Assembly (NCBI GenBank): GCA_035547055.1
Contig: DASZVN010000166.1
Span: 1-10,205, forward strand
DNA length: 10,205 nt
Source: DASZVN01 sp035547055
GTDB taxonomy: Bacteria; Pseudomonadota; Alphaproteobacteria; Rhizobiales; Methylopilaceae
Reading direction: 5' to 3'
Shown here: one piece after another, positions 7,132 to 10,205 of the stretch
Layout: every line of letters starts with the position of its first letter
Numbering within the stretch: the stretch's first letter is position 1
Translations under genes and position numbers: made by a program
Notes under the pieces: model-generated
The model's database searches: none
What the model was told of the DNA's origin: nothing
What the model saw: only the letters and a program-made list of their open reading frames with translations

Positions 7132-7701
7132 ATGGCGCGACTGGTGCGAAAGCTCGGGGTTCTGTTGATCGCCGGCGGCGTCGGCGCCGCGGCGGCGATC
7201 GCGCTCCGCCGCGAGCGGCAGCCGGTGCGGAACCCGCGCGTGCCGGAGCCGGCGAAGCCGGTCGATCTCGACCGCTATCTCGGCCTGTGGCACGAGCTCG
7301 GCCGCTTCGAGACCGGCTTCGAGCGCGGCTGCGAGGGCGTCACCGCCGAATATGCGGCGGCGCGCGGCGGCCTGATCCGGGTCGTCAACACCTGCCGCGA
7401 GCGCCCCAGGGCCGACGCCTCCCACGTCGCCCGCGGCCGGGCCAAGGTGGCCGACCCGGCGACCAACGCCAAGCTCAAGGTGTCGTTCTTCGGCCCGTTC
7501 TTCCTCGGCAACTACTGGGTGCTCGACCACGCCGACGACTATGCCTGGTCGATCGTCGGCGAGCCCTCCGGCCGCTACCTCTGGATCCTGTCCCGCGACC
7601 CGACCCCGGGCGAGGAGGCCTACCGCCAGCTCGTCACGCGCGCCGAGGCCTTGGGCTACGACATGACGGATTTCCGGAGGACGCGGCAGGCGCCGGCGTA
7701 A
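7132..7701 (+). CDS. Membrane-anchored lipocalin (Blc-like)
   Basis: A 189-residue protein. ATG 7132 is preferred over upstream in-frame starts because GGAGA lies six bases before it and a basic, hydrophobic N-terminus follows. Residues 8-25 form one hydrophobic segment after MARLVRK, which fits a signal anchor. The lipocalin domain covers about residues 45-180: the GxW motif in YLGLWHELGRFETGFERG (49-66), GRAKVADPATNAKLKVSFFG (102-121) and YLWILSRDPTP (149-159), all closely like bacterial Blc outer-membrane lipocalins, which bind lysophospholipids or fatty acids. Unlike E. coli Blc there is no Cys after the hydrophobic stretch, so it cannot be a classical lipoprotein; it may stay tethered to the inner membrane. 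Cys67 and Cys88 could form a disulphide in the periplasm. Family is secure; location is inferred. Confidence 0.9.
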   Translation: MARLVRKLGVLLIAGGVGAAAAIALRRERQPVRNPRVPEPAKPVDLDRYLGLWHELGRFETGFERGCEGVTAEYAAARGGLIRVVNTCRERPRADASHVARGRAKVADPATNAKLKVSFFGPFFLGNYWVLDHADDYAWSIVGEPSGRYLWILSRDPTPGEEAYRQLVTRAEALGYDMTDFRRTRQAPA

Positions 7702-7710
7702 GGAAGGGAG

Positions 7711-7798
7711 CCGTCATTGCGGAGGCGAGACCGACGAAGCACTCCAGCGCCGCCCTACCGTGGCGCCCTGGATTGCTTCGCTCCACTCGCAATGACGG
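7711..7798. repeat. Intergenic palindromic repeat (CCGTCATTGC type)
   Basis: CCGTCATTGC (7711-7720) pairs with GCAATGACGG (7789-7798), and inside it GACGAAGCA faces TGCTTCG. The right arm (CTGGATTGCTTCGCTCC...) matches a repeat I know from many Bradyrhizobium-like genomes; the left arm is more degenerate. It lies ten bases after the lipocalin stop and may act as a transcription end for this gene. Confidence 0.85.
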
Positions 7799-7803
7799 CA
7801 AGG

Positions 7804-7895
7804 CCGTCATGCCCGGCCTTGTGCCGGGCATCCACGCCTTGCGGCGCCGGCCCGAAGGAAGTCGTGGATGGCCGGGCCAAGCCCGGCCATGACGG
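7804..7895. repeat. Intergenic palindromic repeat (CCGTCATGCCCGG type)
   Basis: CCGTCATGCCCGGCCTTG at the left faces CAAGCCCGGCCATGACGG at the right (7804-7821 and 7878-7895), and GCATCCACG faces CGTGGATGGC inside. This is a second, different repeat type of Hyphomicrobiales, placed five bases after the first. Both lie in the convergent space between the lipocalin gene and the minus-strand island, so they could act as two-way terminators. Confidence 0.85.
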
Positions 7896-7921
7896 GGAGA
7901 GGCCGTGCCGCGAGGCCGTAA

Positions 7922-7946
7922 GGTGTGCACGCGCAGCGTGCGCACC
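7922..7946. repeat. GC-rich hairpin next to the repeats
   Basis: GGTGTGCACGC (7922-7932) and GCGTGCGCACC (7936-7946) pair over eleven bases with one mismatch or G-T pair and a three-base loop. A smaller GCGC-TTCG-GCGC hairpin follows shortly after. It could be a terminator stem for minus-strand transcription, although it lacks a T-run. Confidence 0.6.
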
Positions 7947-7982
7947 GGTACGCCAGCGGCGCTTCGGCGCGGCCGATACAGA

Positions 7983-8270
7983 TTAAGAGGGGTGGCAGAG
8001 ATGACAGATTGTCGAAAAGGACCCGTCCTTCCGGCCTTCGCGTACAGCAGCCGACCGTAGGTCGGCAAGCCGTTCGGAGCAGATCTTTCGGTATCCGCGG
8101 CCCGTGTAAGCCCGTTCTGACCGGTCGGGTGAAGCGATGCTTCGGCAGGACGCGCGATGAAGGACGACGTACCCCGGATCAGGCTCGCGCCTGACGTTGA
8201 GGACGAACCCATGCGGGTTGGCAGCAAGCCAACTCAAATAACCATGATCGTCGTCTCGGAACTCAGGCAT
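7983..8270 (-). CDS. Small protein with conserved HxxxC / KIC / CxxC residues, partner of the nuclease
   Basis: A 95-residue protein on the minus strand; ATG at 8270-8268 is chosen because MPEFRDDDHGYLSWL starts the domain and the nuclease stop lies ten bases upstream. An in-frame ATG at 8339 would add 23 residues that overlap the nuclease gene and look unlike the domain. Seen are DDDHGYLSWLAANPHGFVLN (6-25), VLHRASC with His38 and Cys42, YRKIC with Cys64, and CHLC with Cys89 and Cys92, a set that may bind a metal such as zinc. From memory this DDDxGYLxWLxxxPxGFVLN...HRxxC domain is widespread in bacteria, alone or joined to endonuclease-like domains, without a known role. Position directly after the nuclease on the same strand suggests a two-gene unit. 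It is less AT-rich than the nuclease gene. Confidence 0.72.
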   Translation of the reverse strand: MPEFRDDDHGYLSWLAANPHGFVLNVRREPDPGYVVLHRASCRSIASPDRSERAYTGRGYRKICSERLADLRSAAVREGRKDGSFSTICHLCHPS

Positions 8271-8280
8271 TCTTTCCAAC

Positions 8281-8731
8281 CTAAAATACCCTATCACCAC
8301 GCTCGGTATTCGGATCAAACTCCCATAGCTCAATGCCATGTCCGATAAGATGACCTTGGGTCTTAATATAGTGACTAGCTAAACTTAGCTCACCTCTCAT
8401 ATGTCGCAGCGTAAAGAGTATCTTCCGGTAACGCTCTGAGGCAAGTGCAAAATAGAGCATGACTTCATTCATGCCGCGGATCTTGGCGCTTGGTGAATTT
8501 CCTCCAGATGTCCATGTGTACGATTTGCATTCGATTAGAATTGGAGGGTCGTCGCTACCTAGATCAAACCGGTGAATCTTTTTTGTTTTATGTACAACCT
8601 CAACAGTAAAATTAGGTTGTAGTGTAATTCCATTTCTTGACCAAAATGTCCTGGCTGCTTCCTCGAATTCACGGCCAGTATCGGTATTGCTGATAGAGCC
8701 TACACGTTGAAAGTTATTTACCGTCGACCAT
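8281..8731 (-). pseudogene. PD-(D/E)XK restriction-endonuclease-like gene, start codon out of frame
   Basis: On the minus strand the frame closed by the stop at 8283-8281 is open back to a stop at 8739-8737. It encodes about 148 residues: VNNFQRVGSISNTDTGREFE near the start, then RFDLGSDDPPILIECKSYTW, then FALASERYRKILFTLR and HGIELWEFDP at the end. The nuclease core would be Asp56, Glu67 and Lys69 (D-x10-E-C-K), numbering from a repaired start. No ATG, GTG or TTG lies in frame before the core. The ATG at 8731-8729, with GGGGAG nine bases upstream, reads MVDGK and stops; removing one G of ATGG would give MSTVNNFQRVG, which fits the family as I remember it. The gene is thus frameshifted at its first codon, or uses a non-standard start, or the base call is wrong. 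The composition is strikingly AT-rich. The ATG at 8472 lies after the core and would give only an inactive tail. Confidence 0.7.
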
Positions 8732-8755
8732 ATCGGCTAGCTCCCCAAGCTCGAT

Positions 8756-8796
8756 TTACGGCCATCTTTGAAACTGCTCCATCGCTGTCGCCCTCC
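8756..8796 (-). other. Strong ribosome binding site with an aborted 8-codon frame after nrdJ
   Basis: On the minus strand GGAGGG (8796-8791) follows the nrdJ stop at once and is placed eight bases before ATG 8782-8780. The frame reads MEQFQRWP and stops at 8758-8756. The quality of the signal suggests that a real gene once followed nrdJ and was cut off at the edge of the AT-rich island, or that this is a leader peptide. Both are inference. Confidence 0.4.
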
Positions 8797-10205
8797 TCAA
8801 CTGCACCCGCTCGTGTTCCCGCACGTGTCGCACTTCAGGCAAGTGCCGTTCCGCACCATGGTGAAGTTGCCGCACTCCGAGCAGGCTTCGCCTTCGTAGC
8901 CTCGGAGGCGAGCTTCGGCGCGGCGTTCGGCGGTCTTGGCGCGGGCGTCGGTCTCGGGCTCCGCGGTGCCGGCGGCGAAGAGGCGGTCGAAGGCGGCATC
9001 GGTCGCCGGCGCCGGCTCCTCCTTGCGGGCGGTCGCGGCGGCGGGGGCGTCGGCGCGCGGCGCGCTCCGACCCGCGGCGAAGGCGGTGACGTTGCCGGTG
9101 CCGGGCGACGCCCCACCGCTGCCGCCTGCGATCGCCTGCAACCGCGTGCCGCGGGTCAGGCCGCGGGAGACCGGGGAGGGCGCCTCGGCCGGGCGGTTGC
9201 CTTCGGTCACGCCGGAGCCGAGGGCGTCGTGCGCCAGCTCCGACGGGTCGACATGGGCGAGGTCGGTGCGGCCGAGATAGGAGATCGCGAGCTCGCGGAA
9301 TACGTAGTCGAGGATCGAGGTCGCGTTCTTGATGACGTCGTTGCCCTGCACGAGCCCTGCCGGCTCGAAGCGGGTGAAGGTGAAAGCCTCGACATATTCG
9401 TCGAGCGGCACGCCGTATTGCAGGCCGAGCGAGATCGCGATGGCGAAATTGTTCATCAGGCTACGGAAGGCGGCGCCTTCCTTGTGCATGTCGAGGAAGA
9501 TCTCGCCGAGCCGCCCGTCGTCGTACTCGCCGGTCTTGAGGTAGATCTTGTGGCCTCCGACGATCGCCTTCTGGGTGTAGCCCTTGCGGCGGTTCGGCAG
9601 CTTCTCGCGCTCGCGGTCGCGCTCGTGGACGACGCGCTCGACGATCTTCTCGACCACGCGCTCGGCCATCGCCGCGGCCCGCGCCGCGGCGGGCTTCTCC
9701 AGCAGCGCTTCGACCGCCTCGTCGTCATCGTCCTCGTCGGCGAGGAGCTGGGCGTTCAGCGGCTGCGACAGCTTCGAGCCGTCGCGATAGAGCGCGTTGG
9801 CCTTCAGCGCGAGGCGCCAGGACAGGAGATACGCCGCCTTGCAGTCCTCGACCGTGGCGTCGTTCGGCATGTTGATGGTCTTGGAGATCGCGCCGGTGAT
9901 GAAGGGCTGCGCCGCCGCCATCATGCGGATGTGGCTCTCGACCGACAGGAAGCGCCTGCCGATGCGCCCGCAGGGGTTGGCGCAGTCGAACACCGCGAGG
10001 TGACCCGGCTTCAGGTGCGGCGCGCCCTCGACAGTCATCGCGCCGCAGACATGGGTGTTGGCAACCTCGATGTCGGCCTTCGAGAAGCCGAGGAAGGACA
10101 GGAGGTCGAAGGCCGGGTCGTCGAGCTTCTCGGCCGGCACGCCGAGCTTGCCGGTCAGGAACGCGTCGCCGAGCGTCCAGCGGTTGAAGACGAACTTGAT
10201 GTCGA
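8797..10205 (-). CDS. nrdJ: NrdJ, adenosylcobalamin-dependent ribonucleotide reductase (5' partial, C-terminal part)
   Basis: The minus-strand frame is open to the right edge and ends with TGA at 8799-8797; about 469 residues are visible and the N-terminal catalytic part lies outside. Class II reductases make dNTPs with coenzyme B12 and need no oxygen. Seen are NTHVCGAMTVEG, HLAVFDCANPCG, QPFITGAISKTINMP, and the conserved LSWRLALKANALYRDGSKLS, all typical of the large class II form of alphaproteobacteria. A charged stretch (EDDDDEAVEALLEKP to a Glu/Arg-rich helix) leads to GYTQKAIVGGHKIYLKTGEY and a TSCPD-like domain with AFTFTRFEPAGLVQGND. An Ala/Pro-rich linker follows, and then a Cys-rich tail CSECGN...CLKCDTCG...GCS, a zinc-ribbon and likely redox-active arm. 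The first visible residues (FVFNRWTLGDAFLTGKLG) continue the family match. Identification is very secure. Confidence 0.96.
   Translation of the reverse strand, partial: DIKFVFNRWTLGDAFLTGKLGVPAEKLDDPAFDLLSFLGFSKADIEVANTHVCGAMTVEGAPHLKPGHLAVFDCANPCGRIGRRFLSVESHIRMMAAAQPFITGAISKTINMPNDATVEDCKAAYLLSWRLALKANALYRDGSKLSQPLNAQLLADEDDDDEAVEALLEKPAAARAAAMAERVVEKIVERVVHERDREREKLPNRRKGYTQKAIVGGHKIYLKTGEYDDGRLGEIFLDMHKEGAAFRSLMNNFAIAISLGLQYGVPLDEYVEAFTFTRFEPAGLVQGNDVIKNATSILDYVFRELAISYLGRTDLAHVDPSELAHDALGSGVTEGNRPAEAPSPVSRGLTRGTRLQAIAGGSGGASPGTGNVTAFAAGRSAPRADAPAAATARKEEPAPATDAAFDRLFAAGTAEPETDARAKTAERRAEARLRGYEGEACSECGNFTMVRNGTCLKCDTCGNTSGCS

Noticed and set aside
7702..7982. Possible CRISPR array or tandem repeat array
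   Set aside because: The repeats are single palindromes of different families, without regular repeat-spacer units.
7634..8227. 197-codon minus-strand frame across the repeats
   Set aside because: It translates palindromic repeats and the antisense of the lipocalin end, and conflicts with the better supported frame at 7983-8270.
8271..8339. Upstream 23-residue extension (ATG at 8339) of the small His/Cys protein
   Set aside because: It overlaps the nuclease C-terminal codons in another frame and does not resemble the domain, which begins at MPEFRDDDHGYL.
8281..8472. Separate 63-residue gene starting at ATG 8472 on the minus strand
   Set aside because: It is only the C-terminal third of the nuclease frame, which continues open upstream through the catalytic core; no ribosome binding site supports an internal start.

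Overview
The window looks like chromosomal DNA of a GC-rich alphaproteobacterium, most likely of the order Hyphomicrobiales (Rhizobiales). The reasons are the suf gene order with a small membrane-protein gene after sufB, a class II (B12-dependent) ribonucleotide reductase ending in a Cys-rich tail, and three intergenic palindromic repeat types that I recognise from Bradyrhizobium/Rhodopseudomonas-like genomes. Genus cannot be settled from this window.

Positions 1-6914 (+ strand) carry a SUF iron-sulphur cluster assembly operon: sufB (5' end outside the window), a two-helix membrane protein, sufC, sufD, sufS, a palindromic repeat, sufT (DUF59/MIP18), a VOC/glyoxalase-fold gene and sufA. SufS takes sulphur from cysteine, SufBCD is the ATP-driven scaffold, and SufT and SufA act in maturation or carriage of clusters. 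A complete toxin-antitoxin pair (HTH plus AbrB-like antitoxin, PIN-domain toxin) with its own consensus promoter and likely operator sits between the small membrane-protein gene and sufC. The toxin stop is 9 bases before the sufC start, so the cassette is fitted tightly into the operon.

Positions 6915-7701 hold a spacer with two GC hairpins and a membrane-anchored lipocalin of the Blc type that lacks a lipobox. Positions 7702-7982 are a convergent intergenic region made almost wholly of two palindromic repeats and a hairpin.

Positions 7983-8796 (- strand) form a visibly AT-rich island next to the 3' end of nrdJ. It encodes a PD-(D/E)XK restriction-endonuclease-like protein, with the core FDLG...ILIECKS. 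Its only good start codon is one base out of frame with the body of the gene. It is followed 10 bases later by a 95-residue protein with conserved His and Cys residues (HxxxC, KIC, CHLC). No methyltransferase is visible. This pair is the best candidate here for an undescribed (defence-type) system, possibly decayed. An aborted 8-codon reading frame with an excellent ribosome binding site lies between nrdJ and the island.

Positions 8797-10205 (- strand) are the C-terminal part of nrdJ, which runs off the right edge of the window. No tRNA, rRNA, CRISPR array or transposase was seen.
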